This document shows, in pieces, positions 52,134-60,593 of a DNA stretch of 64,000 nt; positions within the stretch are counted from its first letter, which is position 1; every line of letters starts with the position of its first letter. The notes under the pieces were generated by a model. The model had not been told where the DNA came from and searched no databases. It saw only the letters and a program-made list of their open reading frames with translations. The position numbers and the translations under genes are program-made. The DNA is taken from positions 124,001 through 188,000 of the forward strand of contig NZ_JBHSMT010000005.1 of NCBI RefSeq assembly GCF_042654985.1, written 5' to 3'. The DNA comes from Paraherbaspirillum soli (GTDB lineage Bacteria; Pseudomonadota; Gammaproteobacteria; Burkholderiales; Burkholderiaceae_D).

Positions 52134-54206
52134 GTGAAACGATCTCTGATTTGCGCCGCAGTGCTGACCCTGGCTGCCAGCTATGCCGGCGTCACCTTCG
52201 CCGAAACACCCGCCGCCGCCATCACCGCTCCGGTTGCCGCTGCACCGCTGAGCACCGGCATCGACATGCGCAATGCGGACCTGACAGTGCGCCCGCAAGA
52301 CGACTTTTATAGCTACGTCAACGGCACATGGATGAAGAACACGGAAATTCCTGCCGACAAGTCATCCTGGGGCGCATTTTACGAACTGCGGGAAAATTCC
52401 TTAACCCAGCTGCACACCATCGTCGATACCGTCAGCCAGGGCAAAAACATCAAGCCTGGTTCGAACGAACAAAAAATCGCCGACATGTATGCCAGCTACA
52501 TGAATGAGCCGGCACTCGAAGAGTTGGGCATCAAACCGCTAGCGGCAGAATTCGCCAAGGTCGATGCGCTCAAGGACAAAAAACAAATCTCCGGCTTGAT
52601 CGCCTACCTGAACCGCGTCGGCGTCACCGCACCTTACGATCTGGGCATACACACGGATGCCAAGGACTCCAGCAAAATCATCGCCGATCTGGGACAAAGC
52701 GGTCTCGGCTTGCCGGACCGCGACTACTACTTGAAAGCGGATGACGCCAAGCTCAAGGACACGCTGGACAAATACCTGGCGCATATCGAAAAAATGCTGA
52801 CCTTGGCAGGCGACAAAGCCGCCCACAAGAACGCGGCCAGCATCGTCGCGCTGGAAACCGAACTGGCAAAAGTCCAATGGACCAAAGTCGAAAACCGCGA
52901 CCCGGTAAAAACCTACAACAAAGTCGAACTGGCACAACTGCATACGCTGGCGCCGAATATCGAATGGGACGGCTATCTGTCGGGCACCGAGCTGAAAGAC
53001 AAGATCTCGTATCTGGTCGTCAGTCAGCCGAGCTACATCAAGGGCTTCGACAAAGTCCTGCAAAAAACCCCGCTATCGGTCTGGAAAGCGTATTTCAAAT
53101 GGCATGTTTTAAGCAGCTTCGCGGCTGAATTGTCGAAGCCGTATGTCGATGAGAATTTTGCGTTTTACGGCGTCGTGCTGCGCGGCGTTCCGGAAAATGA
53201 ACCACGCTGGAAACGCGGCGTCAAGATGGTCGAAGGCAGCATCGGCGAAGGCCTCGGCAAACTCTATGTGGAGCAATTTTTCCCGCCGGAGAACAAAGCT
53301 CGCATGGAAAAATTGGTCGGCAACCTGATCACTGCCTACGATCAAAGCATCGCGGGCCTGGACTGGATGAGTCCTGCCACCAAGAAGCAGGCACAGAAAA
53401 AATTGTCGACCTTGATGCTGAAGATCGGCTACCCGGACAAATGGCGCGACTACTCCAGCCTGACCATCAAGCGTGACGACCTGGTCGGCAATGTGATGCG
53501 TGCCAACAATTTCGAATTCAAGCGCAATATCGACAAGCTGGGCAAGCCGGTGGACCGTACCGAATGGGGCATGACGCCGCAAACCGTCAATGCTTATTAC
53601 AACCCTGAGTTCAACGAAATCGTGTTCCCGGCGGCGATTTTGCAACCGCCGTTCTTTAACGCCAAGGCAGACGATGCCGTGAACTATGGCGGCATCGGCG
53701 GCGTGATCGGCCATGAAATCAGCCACGGCTTTGACGATCAAGGCAGCCAGTACGATGAAGTCGGCAATCTGCGCGACTGGTGGACCAAGGAAGATCACGA
53801 AAAATTCGCAGTCAAAACCAAGGCCCTGGTGGCCCAGTACAACGCTTACAGCCCGGTACCTGGATATAAGGTCAACGGCGAACTGACATTGGGTGAAAAC
53901 ATCGCGGACAACTCCGGTCTGGCGATTGCATACAAGGCCTATCACTTGTCCTTGGGCGGCAAGCCGGCGCCGGTGATTGACGGCTTGACCGGCGACCAGC
54001 GCCTGTATCTCGGCTGGGGTCAGGTATGGCGCGGCAAGGTGCGCGACGCCCAAGCCATCGTCTATGTAAAAACCGATCCGCATTCGCCACCGCGCTTCCG
54101 CGGCAACGGCACACTGGAAAATCAACCCGGCTTCTACAGCGCGTTTGATGTCAAACCCGGCGACAAGATGTATCTGCCGCCGGAACAACGCGTCATCATG
54201 TGGTAA
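52134..54206 (+). CDS. M13-family zinc endopeptidase (neprilysin/PepO-like, exported)
   Basis: A 690-residue exported metalloendopeptidase. A signal peptide (to AGVTFAE) precedes the M13 N-domain (DFYSYVNGTWMKN). The zinc site is HEISH (H527, E528, H531) with the third ligand in ENIADNSGL (E588). The late NAYYNPEFNEIVFPAAIL segment is the NAxY substrate motif. It starts at GTG (52134) with AAGGATTT upstream. It forms a pair with the preceding M1 aminopeptidase and ends at a strong terminator. Confidence 0.95.
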   Translation: MKRSLICAAVLTLAASYAGVTFAETPAAAITAPVAAAPLSTGIDMRNADLTVRPQDDFYSYVNGTWMKNTEIPADKSSWGAFYELRENSLTQLHTIVDTVSQGKNIKPGSNEQKIADMYASYMNEPALEELGIKPLAAEFAKVDALKDKKQISGLIAYLNRVGVTAPYDLGIHTDAKDSSKIIADLGQSGLGLPDRDYYLKADDAKLKDTLDKYLAHIEKMLTLAGDKAAHKNAASIVALETELAKVQWTKVENRDPVKTYNKVELAQLHTLAPNIEWDGYLSGTELKDKISYLVVSQPSYIKGFDKVLQKTPLSVWKAYFKWHVLSSFAAELSKPYVDENFAFYGVVLRGVPENEPRWKRGVKMVEGSIGEGLGKLYVEQFFPPENKARMEKLVGNLITAYDQSIAGLDWMSPATKKQAQKKLSTLMLKIGYPDKWRDYSSLTIKRDDLVGNVMRANNFEFKRNIDKLGKPVDRTEWGMTPQTVNAYYNPEFNEIVFPAAILQPPFFNAKADDAVNYGGIGGVIGHEISHGFDDQGSQYDEVGNLRDWWTKEDHEKFAVKTKALVAQYNAYSPVPGYKVNGELTLGENIADNSGLAIAYKAYHLSLGGKPAPVIDGLTGDQRLYLGWGQVWRGKVRDAQAIVYVKTDPHSPPRFRGNGTLENQPGFYSAFDVKPGDKMYLPPEQRVIMW

Positions 54207-54248
54207 CTGCTGGACGCCGCATCGGCTGACACCTTCACGTCAGCCAAA

Positions 54249-54280
54249 AAGCCACCGACTTGGTCGGTGGCTTTTTTTTT
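54249..54280 (+). terminator. Strong intrinsic terminator after the M13 peptidase
   Basis: 11-bp stem AAGCCACCGAC / GTCGGTGGCTT, TTG loop, then a run of T; A-rich on the other side, so it also works for the convergent phosphatase gene. Confidence 0.92.
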
Positions 54281-54300
54281 CGACTTGCGGAAACCGAGTA

Positions 54301-55095
54301 TTAAGACGTCGGCTCAAGATAATTGCGACGGATGCGCTCGAGGTCGATGCCCAGCACCTGCCGCAGATAATGATCCATGCCGTCATAGTCATCCTCCACC
54401 ACTTGCAAGGATGCCTCGATGTAGGCCGCGTCGACCATCAGCAGCGGCGCCACTACCTCCGAAGGCAATGCTGCTTCGGCTATCTGAGCCAGCACCTGTG
54501 CATTGCCTGCCGCGTTGTAATGATTCGATTCAAGATAATTCGCAATGATGGCTGCATGATCGACACCCAGCGCCGATAGCAGCAACACGCTGGCAAAGCC
54601 GGTACGATCCTTGCCGGCGGTGCAGTGATAGAGCATCGTCTTGTTTTGCTCGGCCAGAGTCAGAAAGCGCTTGAACTGCGCCTGATAACGTCGCGGGAAA
54701 TCGCGATAAAAATCGATCATGAACTGACGGCTAGTTTCCGCCGAGCCATTCTTAAGCATAGGCAGCACAGTCTCCTGCGACAGATTGCCGACCAGGACCG
54801 GATCGGCAATCCAGTGAAAAATCTCCGCAAATGCCTGCTCCGCCGGCTGTTTCTCACCCGGCGCACGGAAGTCCAGCACCACATCGAGTTTGAAACTCTT
54901 CAGCGTGGCAATATCGGCCGCAGAAGCCAGACCAGGATTGCCGCCGCGCAGCAATCGTCCGGCCCGAATCCGTCGCCCGTCATGCGCCAGGTGACCACCC
55001 AGATCACGGGTATTCTGGATGCGCTCGAAAGGGATATAGCCGTTGGCGGCACTGGCGTGATCAAACCGTGTTTCTGTATTGAACGACTTCAGCAT
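54301..55095 (-). CDS. Tyrosine-specific protein phosphatase-like protein (PTP/Y_phosphatase3)
   Basis: A 264-residue phosphatase with the N-terminal family segment FERIQNTRDLGG and the P-loop HCTAGKDRTG (Cx5R), which catalyses via a cysteinyl-phosphate. This Y_phosphatase3 type acts on phosphotyrosine or lipid phosphates. No signal peptide, so cytosolic. I use the ATG at 55095; a TTG at 55140 would add 15 residues. No obvious partner nearby. Confidence 0.88.
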   Translation of the reverse strand: MLKSFNTETRFDHASAANGYIPFERIQNTRDLGGHLAHDGRRIRAGRLLRGGNPGLASAADIATLKSFKLDVVLDFRAPGEKQPAEQAFAEIFHWIADPVLVGNLSQETVLPMLKNGSAETSRQFMIDFYRDFPRRYQAQFKRFLTLAEQNKTMLYHCTAGKDRTGFASVLLLSALGVDHAAIIANYLESNHYNAAGNAQVLAQIAEAALPSEVVAPLLMVDAAYIEASLQVVEDDYDGMDHYLRQVLGIDLERIRRNYLEPTS

Positions 55096-55554
55096 GGGCG
55101 TACCGCAGTGCTGGACAATATGGACTGGATTGGTAAACAAACCATTTCTGCTCCTCTATTAATTGATCGAGAATTCTTGCATGCATTAGTGCATGCCAAA
55201 CAATCCCCCACGTTTTACAACATCTTATCGTTGCATCTGCTTTTCTCTGACGATGCGCGCCAGAAAATCACTAGTTACACATGTTTTCTTTGAAAATAGA
55301 GAGAAATCGCACACATTCCCACTTTAAATTGCCATCGAGATATAAAGAAAAAATCATCAGTGGAAACGCATCCAATTCGCCAAACAAAGATTATGCAATT
55401 TCGTGCTGGAACAGCAAGTAAAGAGAAGTTATCGCTAACATCCATGCCAAATTCATCGTTAACCCCCACATCTTCTTTTGTTTTCGCCCTGCAATAAATT
55501 TATAATACGCAGCGATTTGAACCGTAGCGATGCCGATTTCTGGAATTGACTATC
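55096..55554. other. Intergenic region, AT-rich
   Basis: Lies upstream of the phosphatase and before the tandem repeats. It is markedly AT-rich (55141-55540) against GC-rich neighbours. It contains a perfect palindrome, GCATGCA-TTAG-TGCATGC (about 55179-55196), that could be an operator. No convincing gene on either strand. Confidence 0.5.
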
Positions 55555-55678
55555 GGTCGCCTTTAAAGACCGTGGAGAGCGGCACAAGGTCGGAGGAGAA
55601 GCGGAGTCGTATGAACTATACGGCGACGAATATGTCATCCCTGCAGTCCAGAGATTGGGACGCGCAGGAAAGGTCACC
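55555..55678. repeat. Structured dispersed repeat, copy D (degenerate)
   Basis: Left arm GGTCGCCTTTAAAGACC and interior GAGCGGCACAAGGTCGGAG match the family, but the right end is decayed (CGCGCAGGAAAGGTCACC). Its right end shares GGTCACC with the left end of copy E, so the two are fused in tandem. Confidence 0.75.
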
Positions 55679-55792
55679 TCTAAAAACCGTAGCGAGCGGC
55701 CCAAGGTCGGGGCGAGAAGCGCAGCCGTACGGAGGTACGGTGAGCATCACAGCCCCGAGATTGGGACGCGCAGTAGGTTTTTAGAGATGACC
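55672..55792. repeat. Structured dispersed repeat, copy E (short form)
   Basis: Closing stem GGTCAcCTCTAAAAACC / GGTTTTTAGAGaTGACC, perfect except for one C/A pair at the same position where copy B has C/C. Inner stems CCCAAGgTCGGGGC / GCCCCGAgaTTGGG and CCGTAC / GTACGG are visible. Confidence 0.9.
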
Positions 55793-55838
55793 GTAAATTT
55801 CGCAGTGCAAACTGCCCTCTTTAGAAAGTAGATTTTTT

Positions 55839-56993
55839 ATGCAACTCCACCGTCGTCTTTTATCTTTTGTATTGCCGTTGATCGTCGGCATCAGCGCGCC
55901 GCTGTCGTCCAGTTTTGCCGAATCCGGCGTCACCGACCAGAAAATCGTGCTGGGACAATCCGCCGCATTTACCGGTCCCGCTGCCCAACTGGGGATCCAG
56001 ATGAATGCCGGCGCCAAGGCGTATTTCGATGCAGTCAATGAACAAGGCGGCGTACATGGCCGACGCATCGAGATTATCAAGGCGGATGACAAATACGAAG
56101 CGGATCTGGCAACCGCCAATACCAAGCGCTTTATCGAAAAAGACGATGTGTTCGCTTTGTTCGGTTACGTAGGTACCGCTACCAGCAATGCCGCGATGCC
56201 TATTTTCACGAAAGCGGAAGTGCCGTTTTTTGCACCGGTCACCGGCGCGCAGTCGATGCGCGAACCGTTGAACCGCCAGGTCTTCAATATCCGCGCCAGC
56301 TATTTCGACGAAACCGAACACTTGGTTCAAAAACTGGTGAACACCGGCATCAAGAACATTGCCGTGTTCTACCAGGACGACGCTTACGGCCGTGCCGGCC
56401 TGGAAGGCGTTGAACGCGCGCTGAAGAAATTGAATGTGCCAATGGCCGAGGCCGCTACCGTCGAGCGCAACAGCTCCGACGTCAGCAAGGCAATCAGCAA
56501 GATCCTGCCAAAACGCCCTGACGCGGTGATCCTGATCAGCGCCTACACATCGTGCGCCGCGTTTATCAAAGAAATGCACAAGGCGGGTTATACCGGTCAG
56601 TTCCACAACGTGTCGTTCGTCGGCAGCCAGGCGCTGGCGGATTCGCTCGGCAAGGACGGTGCAGGTGTCGTCATTTCGCAAGTCGTGCCGTTCCCATGGA
56701 GCCCGGCGATCCCGGTGGTGGGCGAATACACCAAGCTGATGGCAAAGGCCGGCATCAAGAATCCGAACTTCTCCAGCCTGGAAGGCTTCATCGCTGCCAA
56801 GGTATTCGTCGAAGGTTTGCAACGGGCTGGCAAGGACCTGACCCGCGCCAAGCTGGTGAAGGCGCTGGAATCGATCAACATGAAAAATTACAATGGCGGC
56901 GGTTTTGACGTCAATTTTTCCGGCACCAATCATAGCGGCTCGAAATTCGTCGATATGACCATGATTACCAAAGACGGGAAATTCATGAACTGA
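55839..56993 (+). CDS. ABC-transporter periplasmic substrate-binding protein (LivK-like)
   Basis: A 384-residue exported Peripla_BP_6 protein: signal peptide (to SSFAE), then KIVLGQSAAFTGPAAQLG, FALFGYVGTATSNAAMP and the conserved VFYQDDAYGRAGLEG. It belongs to branched-chain amino acid/amide-type binding proteins; true ligand unknown. No membrane or ATPase subunits lie beside it, so it is an orphan that must share a transporter or act as a sensor component. Terminated by a strong hairpin. Confidence 0.9.
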   Translation: MQLHRRLLSFVLPLIVGISAPLSSSFAESGVTDQKIVLGQSAAFTGPAAQLGIQMNAGAKAYFDAVNEQGGVHGRRIEIIKADDKYEADLATANTKRFIEKDDVFALFGYVGTATSNAAMPIFTKAEVPFFAPVTGAQSMREPLNRQVFNIRASYFDETEHLVQKLVNTGIKNIAVFYQDDAYGRAGLEGVERALKKLNVPMAEAATVERNSSDVSKAISKILPKRPDAVILISAYTSCAAFIKEMHKAGYTGQFHNVSFVGSQALADSLGKDGAGVVISQVVPFPWSPAIPVVGEYTKLMAKAGIKNPNFSSLEGFIAAKVFVEGLQRAGKDLTRAKLVKALESINMKNYNGGGFDVNFSGTNHSGSKFVDMTMITKDGKFMN

Positions 56994-57023
56994 TGCCGCC
57001 AGAATTGGCGCTTGCAGCTGTAT

Positions 57024-57053
57024 AAAAAATCCGGCGCAATGCCGGATTTTTTT
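57024..57053 (+). terminator. Strong intrinsic terminator
   Basis: Stem AAAAAATCCGGC / GCCGGATTTTTTT with GCAAT loop, 30 bp after the binding-protein stop. A-rich 5' arm means it can also act bidirectionally. Confidence 0.92.
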
Positions 57054-57223
57054 CGTCTGACGATCTGATCAGCGGCCGCTGCAGCCGCCGTCAACGATGG
57101 CAGTTGTGCGCCGCAAGGCTGCAATTTTTACGCAAGGTTTACACAGCAGCAGCGCCTTTTTAGAAAATCTTTACGTTCGAACTGCTACTCTTTTTACATG
57201 ATAAACAGAGGAACAGGTGCCGC

Positions 57224-57490
57224 ATGGATCACTTCCTTTTGAAGAGGCCGCAACCGGTTCAATCTCTCGTCATGCTGATGACGATCGATGCCGACAGCGT
57301 CACCTCATTGCGACATTTGGTGATGCGCACTTGCGGTACGTCGGTGGTGTACATCCGCATCCAGCCCATCACGCACGCGACCAGGATGAAGGTGTGGCTC
57401 GGATTGAAAGCGCCTGCTTCGGGTTTGATTATGGATGCGGTGATGCGTCACTTGCCCGACGCCGAGTTCGGCCAGGTCACGCCGGGCTGA
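57224..57490 (+). CDS. Small hypothetical protein
   Basis: An 88-residue frame with an AGAGGAACAGG ribosome-binding region ~8 bases before ATG and codon use like its neighbours. It begins MDHFLLKRPQPVQSL and ends DAEFGQVTPG. No signal peptide, membrane segment or known motif; an ACT-like alpha/beta layout is conceivable but not supported. It is probably followed by the short frame at 57537. Confidence 0.45.
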   Translation: MDHFLLKRPQPVQSLVMLMTIDADSVTSLRHLVMRTCGTSVVYIRIQPITHATRMKVWLGLKAPASGLIMDAVMRHLPDAEFGQVTPG

Positions 57491-57536
57491 TGGCGAATTA
57501 TCCGCACCTCATCTACTTTCCCCAACGGTGAACACC

Positions 57537-57737
57537 ATGTCGTACTTCGAAAATCTATTCATCAAATTGTTCAGCATCCCGCTCGCGCCATCCCGACCGC
57601 GACCGTCCGCACCAAGCCCGGATCGCAAGCAAGACCCGGCCAGGACAAGGACATCGTTAATATCGCCAAAACCGGCGCACGGAAATTTCGCAGAATCGGA
57701 ACTCGAGCCGCCTGCCTGGATTCTTCAGCCTTTTTAA
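57537..57737 (+). CDS. Short Pro/Ser-rich hypothetical protein
   Basis: A 66-residue frame starting ATG 57537 (MSYFENLFIKLFSIP), 46 bp after the previous gene. After an amphipathic N-terminus it is rich in Pro, Ser and Arg. A GTG three codons upstream also opens it. Evidence for translation is weak; listed as possible only. Confidence 0.3.
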   Translation: MSYFENLFIKLFSIPLAPSRPRPSAPSPDRKQDPARTRTSLISPKPAHGNFAESELEPPAWILQPF

Positions 57738-57791
57738 TTCAAGAGCGCGCCCACGCCATCTTCGACCTCACACGTGGACGAGCTGATTGCG

Positions 57792-58157
57792 CTAAGTGCG
57801 CACGATTATTTTTCCATTCATGTTTTCGTGACCGCTGCCGCAGAAGTTATCGCATAGAAAATCGTAGTCGCCCGCCTTGTCAAACTGCAGCCGTACTTTG
57901 GTGATCTTGCCCGGCACCAGGTCGGCACGGATATTCATATCGGGGATCTTGAATCCGTGCATGAAATCCACTGCGGTAAATTCCAATACGACCGGCTCCC
58001 CGGTTTTGGCGAAAATCTGATTCGGCGTATAAGAAAATCTCTTGGCCTCTATGCTGATCGCGCGTTCTTGCACTGCGCTACGCCCCCGTTCCGCGTATCC
58101 GTAACTTAACGCTCCCAGGCCCAACAGCGAGCACAAACGCCTTCTTGTCATGTTCAT
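57792..58157 (-). CDS. Exported cupredoxin with CuA-like ligand set
   Basis: A 121-residue exported cupredoxin (twin-arginine-like MTRRRLCSLLGLGALS). The C-terminal CDNFCGSGHENM matches the CuA/type-1 copper ligand order C-x3-C-x3-H-x2-M, and the upstream DFMHGF supplies another histidine, as in cytochrome oxidase subunit II and nitrous-oxide-reductase-like domains. It follows the metallophosphoesterase gene after two bases, so the two are co-transcribed. It probably carries electrons or copper in the periplasm. Confidence 0.87.
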   Translation of the reverse strand: MNMTRRRLCSLLGLGALSYGYAERGRSAVQERAISIEAKRFSYTPNQIFAKTGEPVVLEFTAVDFMHGFKIPDMNIRADLVPGKITKVRLQFDKAGDYDFLCDNFCGSGHENMNGKIIVRT

Positions 58158-58159
58158 GA

Positions 58160-59056
58160 TTAGGTCCTATTCACAGGAAATTCCGCGATTTTGTATTCGC
58201 CGACTTTCGGTTCCGCTTCCACTTCGCGGAAACCAAGTCCCTTGCCCGGCGCCGACGGATCCCAAGGCAACGGTGTTCGCTTTTCCTGCGATCCCGGTGC
58301 CGGCAGCGGAAAGATGAGCGACTTGGCCGCGTGGTGGGCGATATGCCCGGTCATCTGATGATGTTCCTGGTGGATGTGCCCGTAGAACACCGTGACATTG
58401 GAGTGCGGCATCATCAAGGCCAGCGCTTGATCGCCATCGCGCGTCGCCCAGTCCCATTTGGGCGCCAGATCGAATAAGGGGCGATGGGTAAAGACGACGA
58501 TCCGGGCATCGTGCGCCTGGTGCGCCAGATCCGTTCGCAGCCAATCCATTTGCGCTTCGCCTATCCGTGAGCCAGGATCGGAAACGTTATCCAATACGAT
58601 GAAATGCACTCCTTTATGGTCGAAGGTGTAATGCGTCTGGCCGAAGTGCTCCTTGAATGCGGTGCCGTTGTCGAGCGCGGCATCATGCTCTCCCGGCATG
58701 AAATGTAAGGTCTGCACTTTTAACCCGGCGACGATTTCACGGAACTCTCGCATGCGTTTTCGACGTTCCTGCGGATCATCAGTCGTATGCGTCAGGTCGC
58801 CGGTGAACACAATAAAATCCGGCTGCACTTGCAGCCCGTTGACTGTCGCAACCGCCTGTTTCAAGGTGTTGGCCGCTTCCGGATTGGCGTCGCCGCTGTA
58901 GCCCCAATGCGTGTCGGACAGCTGGACGAAATAAAAATCGTCGTAGCCGGGAACCGCCTTGCCGGTTGCGGCGCCCGCCCGCCCATACAAGCCGGACATG
59001 AATACCGCGCCGCCGCCAAGCGCGGTCAGTTTTAAGAAACCTCTGCGATCTATCAT
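58160..59056 (-). CDS. Tat-exported metallophosphoesterase
   Basis: A 298-residue calcineurin-like phosphoesterase. The Tat signal DRRGFLKLTALGGGAVFMSG is textbook. Catalytic motifs are in order: VQLSDTHWG, FTGDLTH, MPGEHD, FTHRPLF and YGHIHQEHH (dinuclear metal site). It is the first gene of the unit with the cupredoxin and starts ~35-40 bp after a GGAATA-N15-GAGT promoter element, with an AAAGGGGACC ribosome-binding site. Substrate unknown. Confidence 0.9.
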   Translation of the reverse strand: MIDRRGFLKLTALGGGAVFMSGLYGRAGAATGKAVPGYDDFYFVQLSDTHWGYSGDANPEAANTLKQAVATVNGLQVQPDFIVFTGDLTHTTDDPQERRKRMREFREIVAGLKVQTLHFMPGEHDAALDNGTAFKEHFGQTHYTFDHKGVHFIVLDNVSDPGSRIGEAQMDWLRTDLAHQAHDARIVVFTHRPLFDLAPKWDWATRDGDQALALMMPHSNVTVFYGHIHQEHHQMTGHIAHHAAKSLIFPLPAPGSQEKRTPLPWDPSAPGKGLGFREVEAEPKVGEYKIAEFPVNRT

Positions 59057-59090
59057 GTTGGTCCCCTTTAGTTGGTCGCCTCACACCTGT

Positions 59091-59118
59091 ATAACTCTGT
59101 ATCAACGGAAAATATTCC
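59091..59118 (-). promoter_or_regulatory. Predicted ECF promoter for the phosphoesterase-cupredoxin unit
   Basis: Minus strand: GGAATA, 15 bases, GAGTTAT. The same GGAATA-N15-GAGT layout drives the divergent sigma gene (59206-59233). The shared motif is seen directly; sigma dependence is inferred. Confidence 0.65.
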
Positions 59119-59205
59119 GGCGAATCTCATATTATTTTTTAGAATCAGTTTGCTATCGGTAGCGAGACGCAGGGCTGCGCAGTAAGATGAAAAACCGGTC
59201 ACCAT

Positions 59206-59233
59206 GGAATAAATCGCATCAAACCCGAGTCTT
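59206..59233 (+). promoter_or_regulatory. Predicted ECF promoter for the sigma/anti-sigma unit
   Basis: Plus strand: GGAATA, 15 bases, GAGTCTT, ending 24 bp before the sigma-factor ATG. Its twin lies on the other strand at 59091-59118, suggesting autoregulation. Confidence 0.65.
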
Positions 59234-59257
59234 CATATCCAGGATGAAAACAAAGCG

Positions 59258-59815
59258 ATGGATACCCACTTGGATGGCAACGATAAAGCCAGGCAGTTTG
59301 AGGAAATTGCTTTGCCTCATCTGGACGCGGCCTACAATCTGGCGCGCTGGCTGACGCGCAACGATCAAGATGCGGAAGATCTGGTGCAAGCAGCATTCCT
59401 GCGGGCCTTCAAATTTTTCAAAGGCTTCCGAGGAGGCGATGCCCGGGCCTGGTTGCTGACCATAGTGAGGCACACCTATTACACATCTCTGCGCGATAGC
59501 AGGCAGCAGCGGGCTGACGTTGGCTTTGACGAGGAAATTCACGGCCAGGATGATGACGCATCCGCAATCTCGATCGATGCCATCGGCAATCGACCGGAAA
59601 ACATATTGGCCAGTCGCGATGCCAAAAATGCGATCAATCAGGCGCTGGAAAAGCTGCCGCAGATTTTCAGGGAAATTGTGGTGCTGAAAGACATCGACGA
59701 CTGGTCGTACAAGGAAATTGCGGTCATTGCCGACATCCCGATCGGCACCGTGATGTCGCGCCTGGCGCGCGGACGAAAATTACTGATCGAGTACCTGAAA
59801 CACAACGGGGGATAG
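59258..59815 (+). CDS. ECF RNA polymerase sigma factor
   Basis: A 185-residue extracytoplasmic-function sigma factor. Region 2 (about 16-82) contains NLARWLTRNDQDAEDLVQ and FRGGDARAWLLTIVRH; region 4 (about 128-178) contains LPQIFREIVVLKDIDDWSYK and a helix-turn-helix with IGTVMSRLARGR. It redirects RNA polymerase to GGAAT-type promoters. The anti-sigma gene follows after one base. It probably controls itself and the divergent phosphoesterase-cupredoxin pair. Confidence 0.93.
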   Translation: MDTHLDGNDKARQFEEIALPHLDAAYNLARWLTRNDQDAEDLVQAAFLRAFKFFKGFRGGDARAWLLTIVRHTYYTSLRDSRQQRADVGFDEEIHGQDDDASAISIDAIGNRPENILASRDAKNAINQALEKLPQIFREIVVLKDIDDWSYKEIAVIADIPIGTVMSRLARGRKLLIEYLKHNGG

Positions 59816-59816
59816 A

Positions 59817-60593
59817 GTGGATTGCAAGCACGCACAAAACATGATGTCCGCCTACATCGACGATGCGCTGGACGCGCCTACGGTATTGCAACTGGCAATG
59901 CATCTTGCCGCCTGCACCGACTGCGCCGACGCTTGCAAACAGATGCAGAACGTACGCGCAGCGGTGAAGACGCACGGCATCCGCTACGACGCGCCGGACC
60001 ATCTACGGCAAAGGATTCAAAACGCGCTGCAAAGGGAGCAACCCCGCACCCGCAAGCTGCCGAAATTTTCGTGGGCATGGATCAATTTCGGCTTCGCCAC
60101 GGCGAGCAGCCTGGCGTTTGCCGTCATGCTGGGACTCTATCTGGCGGTCCCCTCAGATGCCGAGCGACTCGACCAGGAAATCGTCGCCAGCCATTTCCGC
60201 TCGTTGCTGGCGGATCACCTGGCGGACGTCGCCTCGTCCGACCAGCACACGGTCAAACCGTGGTTCACCGGCAAGCTCGATTTTTCTCCCCCGACTTACG
60301 ATCTGGCGGCGCAAGGTTTTGCCTTGATCGGGGGCCGGCTCGATTACCTCAATCAACGGCCGGTAGCCGCGTTGGCGTATCGACATCGCCAGCACGTATT
60401 GAATCTATTCATATGGCCGGACAAAACTAAGAGCAGTACCCCGCCTACCCCCTCCTCCAGACAAGGCTTTCAGATGGTGCACTGGACGCAGTCCGGCATG
60501 CACTATTGGGCCATATCGGATATGAATCGCCAGGATTTGCTTGAGTTCAGACGCGTGCTTGGCTTGCAGCTGGATAAAGATAATCCACAATGA
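59817..60593 (+). CDS. Anti-sigma factor with zinc-finger (ZAS-type) domain
   Basis: A 258-residue membrane anti-sigma factor. The N-terminal cytoplasmic part has the zinc-binding layout HLAACTDC (H-x3-C-x2-C) preceded by DCKHAQNMMSAYIDDAL. A single membrane helix lies around 85-108 (FGFATASSLAFAVMLGLYLAV) and a ~150-residue periplasmic domain follows. Start is GTG 59817, one base after the sigma stop, so production is coupled. It should hold the sigma factor until a periplasmic signal arrives. Confidence 0.9.
   Translation: MDCKHAQNMMSAYIDDALDAPTVLQLAMHLAACTDCADACKQMQNVRAAVKTHGIRYDAPDHLRQRIQNALQREQPRTRKLPKFSWAWINFGFATASSLAFAVMLGLYLAVPSDAERLDQEIVASHFRSLLADHLADVASSDQHTVKPWFTGKLDFSPPTYDLAAQGFALIGGRLDYLNQRPVAALAYRHRQHVLNLFIWPDKTKSSTPPTPSSRQGFQMVHWTQSGMHYWAISDMNRQDLLEFRRVLGLQLDKDNPQ

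Noticed and set aside
55530..55784. 84-aa plus-strand frame
   Set aside because: It is made almost wholly of structured repeat copies D and E, so the apparent coding is an artefact of repeat DNA. Frames at 13666-14061 and 28399-28617 are similar.
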